Part shown: positions 33,321 through 42,769 of the stretch, piece by piece | Layout: every line of letters starts with the position of its first letter | Position numbering within the stretch: the first letter of the stretch is position 1 | Notes under the pieces: model-generated | The model's input: only the letters and a program-made list of their open reading frames with translations | Told to the model about the DNA's origin: nothing | Database searches by the model: none | Position numbers and translations under genes: made by a program | From: Flavobacterium omnivorum | GTDB lineage: Bacteria; Bacteroidota; Bacteroidia; Flavobacteriales; Flavobacteriaceae | NCBI RefSeq assembly: GCF_900099915.1 | Contig: NZ_FNDB01000001.1 | Coordinates: 124,001 to 188,000, forward strand | Length of the DNA: 64,000 bases | Reading direction: 5' to 3'

Positions 33321-34787
33321 TTACATCTTCTTTCTCATTCTCGCTACCGGAATATCGAGTTGTTCTCTGTATTTTGCAATTGTTCTTCTTGCGATAGGAT
33401 AGCCTTTTTCTTTAAGAATTTCAGCTAACTGATCGTCTGGTAGTGGTTTTTTCTTATCTTCTTCCTCAATGGTGTTCTGAAGAATTTTTTTAATTTCTAA
33501 TGTAGAAACATCTTCTCCTTGATCGTTCTTCATTGATTCTGAGAAGAACTCCTTTATTAGTTTTGTCCCATAAGGCGTTTCCACATACTTGCTGTTTGCC
33601 ACACGTGAAATCGTAGAAATGTCGAGGCCCACCATATCAGCAATATCTTTCAGGATCATCGGTTTCAACTTGGTTTCATCACCATCTAGGAAAAATTCTT
33701 CTTGATAATGCATAATCGCATTCATGGTTACAAAAAGTGTTTCTTGACGCTGGCGAATCGCATCAATAAACCATTTAGCAGAGTCTAGTTTTTGCTTGAT
33801 AAACTGCACCGCATCTTTTTGCTGCGCTGATTTGTCGCGGGAATCCTTGTAGGTTTGCATCATTTCCTGATAATCTTTGGAAACGTGCAGGGAAGGAGCA
33901 TTGCGTCCGTTTAGGGTGAGTTCCAGTTCACCATCTACAATTCGGATCGCAAAGTCAGGTACTACATTTTCAGTTACCTTATTGTTTCCGGTAAAAGAAC
34001 CGCCTGGTTTTGGATTCAATTTCTCTATTTCATGAATGGCTTTTTTCAGTTGCTCATTCGAAACATTGTATTTTTGTAACAGCTTGTCGTAATGCTTTTT
34101 GGTAAACGCATCAAACTGATTTTCGATAATGTCAGTGGCTAGTTCTACGGATTCTGTAGGTGTTTTATGTTTTAGTTGTAACAGCAAGCATTCCTGTAAA
34201 TCTTGTGCGCCTACGCCGGATGGTTCCAGTTCATGAATTACTTGCAGCATTTTCTCCACCATTTTCTCATCGGTGTAAATGCCTTGCGTGAATGCCATAT
34301 CGTCTACCATATCAGCAACGCTTCTGCGGATATACCCCATGTCATCGATACTTCCCACAAGGAATTCAGCGATATCTCGCTCCTCATCATTCAAGATAAA
34401 AGTATTCAACTGATTGATTAAATCCTGATGAAAACTCACTGGCGCGGCAAAAGGCGTTTCCCGATCATCATCGTCATCGCTGTAGTTATTAGCCTGTGTT
34501 TTATAATCTGGCGTTTCGTCGTTGCTTAAATATTCATCAATGTTGATGTCTTCAGCGTCAATGCGCTCCGATTCGGCATCGTCATAATCGTCAAAATCTT
34601 CGTTTTCGAACTCGTCTTTCTCGTACTCATCCTCTTCTTTTCCAGTTTCAAGCGCTGGATTTTCATTCATTTCTTCGAGTAGTCGTTGCTCAAAAGCTTG
34701 CGTAGGCAATTGAATTAACTTCATCAGCTGTATTTGCTGAGGGGATAATTTCTGGGATAATTTTAAATTTAGAAATTGCTTTAGCAT
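33321..34787 (-). CDS. rpoN: RNA polymerase sigma-54 factor
   Basis: This 488-residue sigma-54 has region I with its Gln/Leu-rich start (MLKQFLNLKLSQKLSPQQIQLMKLIQLP, activator contact) and a long acidic region II (about 45-120). The core-binding/DNA-binding region III has HTH-like ISTISRVANSKYVETPYGTK, followed by the RpoN box ARRTIAKYRE near the C-terminus. It needs NtrC-type activators such as the one at 13094. The upstream 83-base spacer carries 7-base-phased repeats. It is preceded by asnS on the same strand. Confidence 0.96.
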   Translation of the reverse strand: MLKQFLNLKLSQKLSPQQIQLMKLIQLPTQAFEQRLLEEMNENPALETGKEEDEYEKDEFENEDFDDYDDAESERIDAEDINIDEYLSNDETPDYKTQANNYSDDDDDRETPFAAPVSFHQDLINQLNTFILNDEERDIAEFLVGSIDDMGYIRRSVADMVDDMAFTQGIYTDEKMVEKMLQVIHELEPSGVGAQDLQECLLLQLKHKTPTESVELATDIIENQFDAFTKKHYDKLLQKYNVSNEQLKKAIHEIEKLNPKPGGSFTGNNKVTENVVPDFAIRIVDGELELTLNGRNAPSLHVSKDYQEMMQTYKDSRDKSAQQKDAVQFIKQKLDSAKWFIDAIRQRQETLFVTMNAIMHYQEEFFLDGDETKLKPMILKDIADMVGLDISTISRVANSKYVETPYGTKLIKEFFSESMKNDQGEDVSTLEIKKILQNTIEEEDKKKPLPDDQLAEILKEKGYPIARRTIAKYREQLDIPVARMRKKM

Positions 34788-34795
34788 TTTTATTG

Positions 34796-34856
34796 TTTAA
34801 AAGTTTAAGGTTTAAAGTTTAAGGTTGCAGAACGTTCAACAACTTTAAACTTTAAA
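34796..34856. repeat. 7-base-phased repeats (TTTAAAG/TTTAAGG) upstream of rpoN
   Basis: GTTTAAA/GTTTAAG-type heptamers fill 34795-34825, and inverted copies (ACTTTAA) lie at 34842-34856. The array ends about 10 bases from the rpoN start. Confidence 0.6.
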
Positions 34857-34870
34857 TCTGAAACAAATTT

Positions 34871-36307
34871 TTAGAATTCTGCATTCATTGGCGTTCTCGG
34901 GAAAGGAATTACGTCGCGAATGTTTGTCATTCCTGTTACAAATAATACCAATCTTTCGAACCCAAGTCCAAAACCAGAGTGAACTGCTGAACCAAATCTT
35001 CGGGTATCAAGATACCACCATAATTCTTCTTCGTCAATTCCTAAGGCTTTCATTTTTTCAACCAAAACATCAAAACGCTCTTCTCTTTGAGAACCTCCCA
35101 CGATTTCTCCAATTCCAGGGAAAAGAATATCCATGGCGCGAACTGTTTTTCCGTCTTCGTTCAAACGCATGTAAAATGCTTTGATATTTGCCGGGTAATC
35201 AAACAAGATTACTGGACATTTAAAGTGTTTCTCTACCAAGTAACGTTCGTGTTCTGACTGTAAATCAGCACCCCATTCGTTGATAATGTAGTTGAATTTT
35301 TTCTTTTTATTTGGCGTACATTCTCTTAAAATATCAATTGCTTCCGTATATGAAACTCGTTTGAAATTGTTTTCCAAAACAAAATTTAATTTTTCCAAAA
35401 GCGGCATTTCACTTCTTTCCGCAACGGGTTTTGATTTCTCTTCATCCAATAATCGCGTTTCCAAGAATTTTAAATCCTCAGGACATTTGTCCAAAGTGTA
35501 TTTGATTACATACTGAATAAAATCTTCAGCCAAATCCATATTGTCATTCAAATCATTGAAAGCCACTTCCGGCTCAATCATCCAAAATTCCGCAAGGTGA
35601 CGTGAAGTATTTGAGTTTTCGGCTCTAAATGTTGGTCCAAAAGTATAAATTTGGCCCAAAGCCATGGCGAAAGTTTCTCCTTCTAATTGTCCCGAAACCG
35701 TTAAGTTCGTTTCTTTCCCGAAGAAATCTTCCTTGTAATTCACTTTTCCGTCTTCTGTTCTTGGTGTTCCGTCAAATGGCAAAGCGGTAACTTTAAACAT
35801 TTCACCAGCGCCTTCAGCATCCGATCCCGTGATGATTGGCGTATTCACATACACAAAACCTTTTTCTTGAAAATAACTGTGAACCGCATACGATAATACG
35901 GAGCGTACTCTCATAATCGCTCCAAACATATTAGTACGAACTCTTAAATGTGCATTTTCACGCAAGAAATCCAAGCTCGGTTTGTTTTTGGGTTGTATCG
36001 GGAACTTCTCTGCATCCGAGTCTCCAAGGATTTCTAGTTGAGCTACTTGAATTTCAAATTTTTGTCCGGCTCCTTTACTTTCTACCAATGTTCCTGTTAC
36101 AGAAATCGCAGCTCCAGTCGTAATTCTTTTCAAGGTTTCGTCTGGCGTGTTCTCAAAATCGACAACACATTGAATATTATCAATGGTCGAACCATCGTTT
36201 AAGGCAATAAATTGATTGTTTCTAAAAGTTCTCACCCATCCTTTTGCATTCACTTCATGAAGCGTTGTTGTGCTGTTTAGTAAGTCTTTAACTTTTGTAT
36301 GTCTCAT
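34871..36307 (-). CDS. asnS: Asparaginyl-tRNA synthetase
   Basis: This 478-residue class IIb synthetase charges tRNA-Asn. An N-terminal OB anticodon-binding fold (about 17-110, [16 protein letters not shown]) is followed by the class II catalytic domain with motif 2 ([21 protein letters not shown]) and motif 3 ([15 protein letters not shown]). The frame extends to 36382, but the ATG at 36307 ([10 protein letters not shown]) fits the family. An intergenic region with two inverted dispersed repeats separates it from the RND transporter gene. Confidence 0.95.
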   Translation of the reverse strand: MRHTKVKDLLNSTTTLHEVNAKGWVRTFRNNQFIALNDGSTIDNIQCVVDFENTPDETLKRITTGAAISVTGTLVESKGAGQKFEIQVAQLEILGDSDAEKFPIQPKNKPSLDFLRENAHLRVRTNMFGAIMRVRSVLSYAVHSYFQEKGFVYVNTPIITGSDAEGAGEMFKVTALPFDGTPRTEDGKVNYKEDFFGKETNLTVSGQLEGETFAMALGQIYTFGPTFRAENSNTSRHLAEFWMIEPEVAFNDLNDNMDLAEDFIQYVIKYTLDKCPEDLKFLETRLLDEEKSKPVAERSEMPLLEKLNFVLENNFKRVSYTEAIDILRECTPNKKKKFNYIINEWGADLQSEHERYLVEKHFKCPVILFDYPANIKAFYMRLNEDGKTVRAMDILFPGIGEIVGGSQREERFDVLVEKMKALGIDEEELWWYLDTRRFGSAVHSGFGLGFERLVLFVTGMTNIRDVIPFPRTPMNAEF

Positions 36308-36401
36308 TTTATGTGTATAATTGATTTTAAAAATTGTCTCGTGACTGAAGTGCAAATATAAATGATTTGTTTGAAAAGTCATTGCGAGAAATAGGGTAAT
36401 C

Positions 36402-36480
36402 AGGAGCTATTTCCCGCTATTCGCTATATCTTTTACTTTTGAAAGAAAAAAGTAAAAGGATGCCGCTGCTATCGGGGCTA
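36402..36480 (-). repeat. Hairpin-cored dispersed repeat, copy B (inverted)
   Basis: On the minus strand it starts TAGCCCCGATAGCAG and ends AGCGGGAAATAGCTCC. The core pairs CTTTTACTTTT with AAAAGTAAAAG, so the stem differs from copies A and C but is still complementary. Confidence 0.85.
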
Positions 36481-36645
36481 AACGAATGGAGGTATTTGGG
36501 AGTTTTTCAGAAACATTCTAATGAATTTCCTGCACCGTTTTGTCTTTCTATTCTTTATTTGTCATGCCGACGAAGGAGGAATCTCACCACGATAAGTCAT
36601 TTTATGTGAGTTACAGTAACAAGTTTCTAGGTTTCCACAATTCCA

Positions 36646-36726
36646 TAGCCGCGATAGCAGTGAAAATCCTTCCTGTTTTTTCTTTAAAAAACAGGAAGAT
36701 TGCAACGAATAGCGGGAAAAAGCTCC
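36646..36726 (+). repeat. Hairpin-cored dispersed repeat, copy C
   Basis: It starts TAGCCGCGATAGCAG and ends AGCGGGAAAAAGCTCC. The core pairs CTTCCTGTTTTTT with AAAAAACAGGAAG around a CTTT loop. It lies just beyond the stop of the RND transporter gene and is inverted relative to copy B. Confidence 0.85.
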
Positions 36727-36734
36727 AAAAACTG

Positions 36735-39152
36735 CTACTTATTTTTCTCTAAATCATCAATTTCGGCATCGCTTGGTTCGATGATATCAATTTTAGGTTC
36801 GATAAAATCTTGTTCGTTAGCCAGTGTTTTATTCAAGGTCAGTACCAAAGCCGGTAGTAACATCAAATTAGACAGCATCCCGAACAATAATGTCAGTGAA
36901 ATCAATCCACCAAGTGCGATTGTTCCTCCAAAACTGGACAACATAAATACCGAAAAACCAAAGAACAACACGATAGAAGTATAGAACATGCTCAAGCCGG
37001 CATCCGTAAATGTGGCGTAAACGGATTTGCGGATTTTCCAGTTGTTTTTCTTTAATTCCTCACGGTATTGAGACAGGAATCTCACGGTGTCATCCACCGA
37101 AAGTCCAAACGCAATTCCGAAAACCAATATCGTCGACGGTTTCAGCGGAATATCAAGAAAGCCCATAATTCCTGCAGTTAGCATCAACGGTAATAAATTT
37201 GGAATGATGGAAACGAGTACCATTTTGAATGAACGGAACATAAAACCAATCAAAAGCGCGGTCAGGAAAAAGGCGAAAGCCAGCGATGAAAGTAAGTTGT
37301 CCAGCAGGTAACCGGTTCCTTTCTGGAAAACCAGTGCTTTTCCGGTTATGGTGACTTTGTATTGATCTGGCGGGAAAATTTTATCTGCTTTCTTGCGAAT
37401 TTCAGCTTCAATTTTGGCAATATTATCGCCGTTTTCATCGCGCATAAAAGTCGTGATTCGGGCAAATTGTCCCGTGGAATCTACGTAACTTTTCATCAGA
37501 TTGTCTTTCGAGTTTTTCGTCGCATTTTTAGCATACGACAAAATAAACGACTGTTCTTGTGAACTTGGTAAATCGTAATAATCGGGGTTTCCGTTGTAAT
37601 AAGCCTGTTTGGAATATTTTACCAGATTCACAATGGAAATAGGTTTAGATAGTTCCGGAATTTCGTCAATAGTTTTCTCCAGTTCGTCCATTCGCCTCAA
37701 CGTAGATAATTTCATGACTCCTTTTTTGCGTTTGGTGTCAATCATAATTTCGAGCGGCATCACGCCGTCAAATTCTTTTTCGAAGAAAACAATATCCTCA
37801 AAAAAGGCTTCTTTTTTCGGCATGTCTTCAATCAAACTGCCGGAAATACGCATTTCATAGATTCCTACAATGCTAATTACAAGAAGAATAATCGAAACGA
37901 CATAAATTGAAAACCGATTGTATTTTACATTTCTCAGAATCCAATCCATGAAAACCTTCACGTAATTACGGTCCAAATGCTCGATGTGACGCTCTTTTGG
38001 TGCGGGAATGTAACTATGAAAAATAGGGATTACAATGATACACAAAAAGAAAAGTGCCATAATATTGATAGAAGTCACCACTCCAAATTCTAATAACAAT
38101 TGGTTGTTAGAAGCGACAAAAGTAGCAAAGCCTATCGCTGTGGTGAGGTTTGTCATCAAGGTTGCCATTCCTACTTTGGTAGTAACTCGCTGTAATGCTT
38201 TGGCTTTATTGTGGTGAATTTTGTATTCCTGATGGTATTTATTGGTCAGGAAAATACAATTCGGAATCCCGATTACAATGATTAATGAAGGAACTAAAGC
38301 CGTTAAAACTGTGATTTCGTAATTCAATAAGCCTAAAAATCCAAAAGACCACATGACGCCAATAATTACGATAATCATTGATATTAAGGTGGCTCTAAAA
38401 CTTCTAAAAAAGAAAAAGAAAAGCAGAGATGTGACTAATAATGAAGCTCCAATGAAGATGCTGATTTCATCAGTAATGGTTTTTGCATTCAGTGTTCGGA
38501 TATAAGGCATTCCCGAAACACGCAGGTCGATTCCGGTTTCTTTTTCGAATGTTTCAACCGCGGGAACTAATTTATCAAGAACAAAATCTTTTCGGGCAGC
38601 CGTGTTTACAATTTTCTTATCCATGTAAACAGCAGAGCGAATGCTTCCCGATCTTTTATTGAAAAGCAATCCTTCATAAAAAGGCAAATCATTGAAAAGT
38701 TCTTTTTTTATTTTTTGAAGATATGCCGGGTCAACAGTTTTGCTTTGGTCCACAAAAGTGACTAATTCGAAAGTTTGCAGCGAATCATTTTTTTGTAATT
38801 TCTTTAAATCATTTAGTGAAACAACTAAATCAACCGCTTTGTCTCCTTTCAGCGTATTCATCATTTTACTCCAGGAAGCGTATGCTTTTGGCGTAAATAT
38901 GGCGTCATCTTTTACACCGATGATGACCATATTTCCTTCTTCGCCAAATTTATTCAAAAAGGCGTTGTACTCGATATTTACAATATTATCATCCGGTAAT
39001 AAATTGGCTTCGGTAAAAGTGAAGTGGATATTTTTCCATTGCAGTGCTAAAAGCCCAGTTATCACAACAATAATGGATAACATTAAAATTCTATTTCTAA
39101 GGACAATTCGAGCTATTAATTCCCAAAATCCTAAACTAAACCACTTGATCAT
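36735..39152 (-). CDS. RND/MMPL-family transporter
   Basis: This 805-residue membrane protein has two MMPL-type halves, each with a large extracytoplasmic domain followed by a block of membrane helices (about 230-370 and 620-780). Signature segments include LVPSLIIVIGIPNCIFLTNKYHQE and FGIAFGLSVDDTVRFLSQYREE, which contains the Asp pair typical of proton-driven RND/sterol-sensing-domain exporters. It is a predicted exporter of lipids or hydrophobic compounds, substrate unknown. No adaptor or outer-membrane partner is encoded nearby. Confidence 0.88.
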   Translation of the reverse strand: MIKWFSLGFWELIARIVLRNRILMLSIIVVITGLLALQWKNIHFTFTEANLLPDDNIVNIEYNAFLNKFGEEGNMVIIGVKDDAIFTPKAYASWSKMMNTLKGDKAVDLVVSLNDLKKLQKNDSLQTFELVTFVDQSKTVDPAYLQKIKKELFNDLPFYEGLLFNKRSGSIRSAVYMDKKIVNTAARKDFVLDKLVPAVETFEKETGIDLRVSGMPYIRTLNAKTITDEISIFIGASLLVTSLLFFFFFRSFRATLISMIIVIIGVMWSFGFLGLLNYEITVLTALVPSLIIVIGIPNCIFLTNKYHQEYKIHHNKAKALQRVTTKVGMATLMTNLTTAIGFATFVASNNQLLLEFGVVTSINIMALFFLCIIVIPIFHSYIPAPKERHIEHLDRNYVKVFMDWILRNVKYNRFSIYVVSIILLVISIVGIYEMRISGSLIEDMPKKEAFFEDIVFFEKEFDGVMPLEIMIDTKRKKGVMKLSTLRRMDELEKTIDEIPELSKPISIVNLVKYSKQAYYNGNPDYYDLPSSQEQSFILSYAKNATKNSKDNLMKSYVDSTGQFARITTFMRDENGDNIAKIEAEIRKKADKIFPPDQYKVTITGKALVFQKGTGYLLDNLLSSLAFAFFLTALLIGFMFRSFKMVLVSIIPNLLPLMLTAGIMGFLDIPLKPSTILVFGIAFGLSVDDTVRFLSQYREELKKNNWKIRKSVYATFTDAGLSMFYTSIVLFFGFSVFMLSSFGGTIALGGLISLTLLFGMLSNLMLLPALVLTLNKTLANEQDFIEPKIDIIEPSDAEIDDLEKNK

Positions 39153-39291
39153 ATTTCCTGTTTAACGGCGGTAAAGGTAGTTAAAACCGCTGTAAATCAT
39201 TTGTTTTAACGGAAACTTTTTAGATGTAAATGCCAATATGAACGCCACTTTATTTTATTTATAATTAAATATTTTTTTGAGATATAATTAA

Positions 39292-39299
39292 TACATTTG
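39292..39299 (+). promoter_or_regulatory. -7 promoter element upstream of the antiporter
   Basis: TACATTTG fits TAnnTTTG and lies 50 bases before the ATG at 39350, giving a leader of about 45 bases. Confidence 0.45.
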
Positions 39300-39349
39300 A
39301 ATTCTCATCGTCATGGTTCACAGTTGAGAGTGCTGACATAAAATAGTAT

Positions 39350-41620
39350 ATGAAGAATTATAAAAACACCGTTTTTTATTTGATTGTAACAGGCGGTTTT
39401 ACTGCTTTGATGTATTGGATTATAACGAAAGGGAAACGTTTAGAAGTGGCTGAAACAATTGTCACGCCTGAAAGCGGAAAGGGTTCTTGGGGAGATTTTC
39501 TAACTTCGATGCAACACAATTTTCAAGATCCTTTGGCTATTCTATTAGCCCAAATTATAACCATAATACTTGTTGCCCGTGTTTTTGGATGGATTTTCAA
39601 GAAAATTGGCCAGCCCTCCGTAATTGGGGAAATTATTGCTGGAATTGTGCTCGGGCCGTCTTTATTAGGAATGTATTTTCCGGAATTTTCTCTAGCTTTA
39701 TTTCCCGCTGAGTCCTTAGGGAATTTAAAATTTTTAAGTCAGATAGGATTAATCCTTTTTATGTTCGTCATCGGCATGGAACTCGATTTAAAAGTGCTGA
39801 AGAATAAAGCCAATGAAGCGGTGGTCATTAGTCATGCGAGTATCGTAATTCCTTTTGCTCTTGGAATAGGACTAGCATATTTTGTGTACAATCGATTTGC
39901 TCCTGAAGGTGTTAAATTCCTTTCCTTTAGTTTGTTTATGGGAATTGCGTTGAGTATCACCGCTTTTCCGGTTTTGGCCAGAATCGTGCAGGAACGAGGA
40001 ATTCATAAAACGAAATTAGGTGCTATTGTCATTACCTGTGCCGCTGCCGATGATATTACGGCATGGTGTATTTTGGCCGTGGTTATTGCCATTGTCAAAG
40101 CAGGAACTTTCGTTAGTTCTTTATACATCATTATGTTGGCAGTGCTTTATGTTATAGCCATGATTTATATTGTAAAGCCATTTCTAAAGCGAATTGGAGA
40201 TTTATATGGTTCAAAAGACACTATTATCAAACCGGTTGTAGCTATCTTTTTTCTCGTTTTAATCATTTCATCTTATGCCACTGAGGTGATTGGTATTCAT
40301 GCCTTATTTGGTGCTTTTATGGCAGGAGCTATTATGCCAGATGTTCCAAAATTCAGAACTATTTTCATAGAAAAAGTAGAGGACGTAGCCTTGATACTTT
40401 TACTGCCTTTGTTTTTTGTATTCACGGGTTTAAAAACTGAAATTGGTCTGATCAATGATCCGTATCTATGGAAAGTTACTGGTTTTATTATTTTGGTAGC
40501 TGTAGTAGGGAAATTTCTGGGAAGTGCCTTGGCAGCCAAATTTGTAGGACAGAGTTGGCGTGACAGCTTAACCATTGGAGCCTTAATGAACACCAGAGGT
40601 TTAATGGAATTGATTGTCTTGAACATCGGTTTAGAACTAAAAGTTTTGACTCCCGAAGTGTTCACCATGATGGTAATTATGGCTTTGGTTACCACATTTA
40701 TGACGGGACCAGCTTTAGATTTAATCAATTACATCTTTAAAACTAAAGATGGTGTTGAAATTATAGAACCAACAAACCAGAATAAATACCGTATTTTAAT
40801 TTCGTTTGGAAACAACGAAAAAGGGAAATCGTTATTGCGATTGGCCAATAGTTTGATAAAAAAACAGAAAAACACTTCCAGTATTACCGTGATGCATTTG
40901 TCTTTGAGTGATGAGATGCACACTTTTAATATGGATGATAAAGAAAAAAATAGTTTTTATCCCATTGTGGAAGAGTCGCAACTGCTGAAACAGGATATCA
41001 CCACCATTTTTAAAGCAACGATGGATATTGAAACTGAGATTGCTGATGTAGCCAATCAAGGCGATTACGATTTGTTATTGATAGGTCTGGGGAAATCAAT
41101 ATTTGAAGGTACGATTCTTGGGAAAGTAATCGGTTTTACAACTAGAATAATCAATCCGGATCGTTTAATTGATAAGTTCACCGGAAAAGAAGGCTTGTTT
41201 GAAAATTCTCCTTTTGATGAAAGAACCAGACAGATTATTTCCAAAACCAAAATGCCAATCGGGATTTTGATTGATAAAGATTTACAACAAGTCAAACATG
41301 TTTTTATTCCAATTTTTAGTCCAGAGGATTCGTTTGTGATTGATTATATTCAAAAATTAATTTACAACAATAATACTAAAATTGTTATTTTGGATGTCAA
41401 TGGGTTTGTTACTACTAATTTTGTAATCAAGAGTGCGATTGATTCATTGGAACAAAAATATCCAAATAACATTAGTTTGATAACGGATAAAACTATTAAA
41501 AAGGAATTTTTAGACCAACAGGATTTAATGTTAATTAGTCTTGAAAGTTGGAAACAATTAGTTGATTCCAGAAGTGTCTGGCTCAGCGACGTTCCTTCAG
41601 TACTAATTTTAAAACAGTAA
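39350..41620 (+). CDS. CPA2-type cation/proton antiporter with USP-like C-terminal region
   Basis: This 756-residue protein has an N-terminal anchor, then the Na+/H+-exchanger (CPA2/Kef-type) membrane domain of about 12 helices (about 60-455) with motifs IAGIVLGPSLLG and TCAAADDITAWCILA (the ion-binding DD pair). A long cytoplasmic tail (about 465-756) looks like two universal-stress-protein-type nucleotide-binding halves. It probably exports Na+/K+ in exchange for protons. The SMR gene follows after 1 base. Confidence 0.9.
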   Translation: MKNYKNTVFYLIVTGGFTALMYWIITKGKRLEVAETIVTPESGKGSWGDFLTSMQHNFQDPLAILLAQIITIILVARVFGWIFKKIGQPSVIGEIIAGIVLGPSLLGMYFPEFSLALFPAESLGNLKFLSQIGLILFMFVIGMELDLKVLKNKANEAVVISHASIVIPFALGIGLAYFVYNRFAPEGVKFLSFSLFMGIALSITAFPVLARIVQERGIHKTKLGAIVITCAAADDITAWCILAVVIAIVKAGTFVSSLYIIMLAVLYVIAMIYIVKPFLKRIGDLYGSKDTIIKPVVAIFFLVLIISSYATEVIGIHALFGAFMAGAIMPDVPKFRTIFIEKVEDVALILLLPLFFVFTGLKTEIGLINDPYLWKVTGFIILVAVVGKFLGSALAAKFVGQSWRDSLTIGALMNTRGLMELIVLNIGLELKVLTPEVFTMMVIMALVTTFMTGPALDLINYIFKTKDGVEIIEPTNQNKYRILISFGNNEKGKSLLRLANSLIKKQKNTSSITVMHLSLSDEMHTFNMDDKEKNSFYPIVEESQLLKQDITTIFKATMDIETEIADVANQGDYDLLLIGLGKSIFEGTILGKVIGFTTRIINPDRLIDKFTGKEGLFENSPFDERTRQIISKTKMPIGILIDKDLQQVKHVFIPIFSPEDSFVIDYIQKLIYNNNTKIVILDVNGFVTTNFVIKSAIDSLEQKYPNNISLITDKTIKKEFLDQQDLMLISLESWKQLVDSRSVWLSDVPSVLILKQ

Positions 41621-41621
41621 T

Positions 41622-41951
41622 ATGAATTGGATTTTATTAATTATCGGTGGTCTTTTTGAAGTGGGTTTCGCCACTTGTTTAGGCAAAGCCAAAGAAAGCA
41701 CCGGGACAACAGCAACCTTATGGTTGGGCGGATTTTTGGTTTGCTTGACAATAAGTATGGTGTTGCTTTACAAAGCCACACAAACCTTACCCATAGGGAC
41801 CGCTTATGCCGTGTGGACCGGAATTGGCGCTGTGGGAACCGTATTGGTTGGGATTTTTGTATTCAAAGAACCGGCTGATTTCTGGCGAATATTTTTTATT
41901 ACCACTTTAATCAGTTCGATTATTGGATTAAAATTTGTTTCGAGTCATTAA
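41622..41951 (+). CDS. SMR-family transporter (Gdx/SugE-like)
   Basis: This 109-residue, four-helix small multidrug resistance protein has the essential membrane glutamate at E13 (GGLFEVGFATCLGK), and GTAYAVWTGIGAVGTVLVGIFVFKEP is the family signature of helix 3. GdX-type guanidinium exporters and drug exporters share these; the first helix motif leans towards the SugE/Gdx group but this is not certain. It is co-transcribed with the antiporter (1-base gap) and ends at a strong bidirectional terminator. Confidence 0.88.
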   Translation: MNWILLIIGGLFEVGFATCLGKAKESTGTTATLWLGGFLVCLTISMVLLYKATQTLPIGTAYAVWTGIGAVGTVLVGIFVFKEPADFWRIFFITTLISSIIGLKFVSSH

Positions 41952-41976
41952 AAAGACATTTTAAATTTTTTAAATA

Positions 41977-42011
41977 AAAAATGCGTCGAGTTTCTAGCAC
42001 GACGCATTTTT
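41977..42011. terminator. Strong bidirectional terminator after the SMR gene
   Basis: AAAAATGCGTCG (41977-41988) pairs exactly with CGACGCATTTTT (42000-42011) around 11 bases. It also lies 20 bases beyond the stop of the frr remnant, at the same distance as the terminator of full-length frr. Confidence 0.85.
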
Positions 42012-42030
42012 AATATAATTGAAGCTGTAA

Positions 42031-42137
42031 TTACACCTTCATGATTTCAGCTTCTTTCACCACTAAAAGTTCATCTATTTTACGGATGAAAGTGTTGGTC
42101 AAGTTTTGTACTTCATCTTCGGCAGTTTTGCAAATAT
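42031..42137 (-). pseudogene. Truncated second copy of the 3' end of frr
   Basis: The 107 bases encode the last 35 residues of ribosome recycling factor (CKTAEDEVQNLTNTFIRK to the stop). They match the 3' end of full-length frr at 45340-45446 with about 9 base differences, mostly at third codon positions, and one visible residue change (S to T). Homology stops at 42137, exactly where the dispersed repeat R1 begins. It marks one border of the accessory region; the intact frr marks the other. Confidence 0.85.
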
Positions 42138-42140
42138 CCC

Positions 42141-42280
42141 CAGCTCGCGCGAGCGTATTGCTCGTGAACACAATCTGTTTTGTCACATGCTTTAATTTTT
42201 AAACACTACCACAAACCAAAATTATATTAATCCATAACAGGCATCACGAGCGGGACGCTCGCGCTAGCGGAAGTAATTTT
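42141..42280. repeat. Accessory-region repeat R1
   Basis: R1 shares with R2 the segments GCTCGTGAA, CTTTAATTTTTAAAC, ATATTAATCCATAACA and GCATCACGAGCG. The ends are inverted (AGCG..GCTCGTGA and TCACGAGC..CGCT). It abuts the broken end of the frr remnant. Confidence 0.75.
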
Positions 42281-42562
42281 GAAGTCCAAAAACAATCTAT
42301 GCAAAATCCCATTAAAAACAAAAAACCCGTCCTGTTTACATGATAATAAAACGGGTTTTATATGATTTAATGGGAATTGAAACTTCATGATTTTGGTCCC
42401 ATCTCGCGTAAGCATCCCCGTCGTGAAAACAATTCATATCTTACCATAATTCAAAAGAAAGCTAAATACTAAAGTAAACCTCGGTTACATTTGCCATCAA
42501 GAATTGTCAGTAACTGCATGTTTGCGCCTTCTTGTCTTTTTTTTGAATTCTTTTAAATAAAT

Positions 42563-42700
42563 CTATTTGTCTTTATTTAAAAAGTTGTTAAATTTTTTAT
42601 AAAGTTTAACTAAAAAATAAACAATTATTAGGACCAATATCACTAAAAATATTTGCCAAATAATTAATTCAATACTTTAATCATTTACTATTTTTTCCAT
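42563..42700 (-). pseudogene. Remnant of a small membrane-protein gene with in-frame stop
   Basis: From ATG (42698-42700) the frame reads MEKIVND, then TAA, then continues for 37 codons as SIELIIWQIFLVILVLI and a Lys/Asn-rich tail to a stop at 42563. The second part is a clear membrane helix with a basic tail. It is either a decayed small gene or chance; moderate doubt remains. Confidence 0.3.
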
Positions 42701-42769
42701 TACAACTTTTTTATTGAAATTATTGTTCCGTTAGGATTATTAATTATTATCTCATATGAAACATCTACT

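Larger units (their letters stand above)
36308..36734. other. 427-base spacer asnS / RND transporter, holds two dispersed repeats
   Basis: The spacer holds hairpin-cored repeat copies B (inverted, 36402-36480) and C (36646-36726). Between them is a TCATGCCGACGAAGGAGG-type segment (36557-36575) that resembles another intergenic repeat family. I see no coding frame. Confidence 0.7.
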
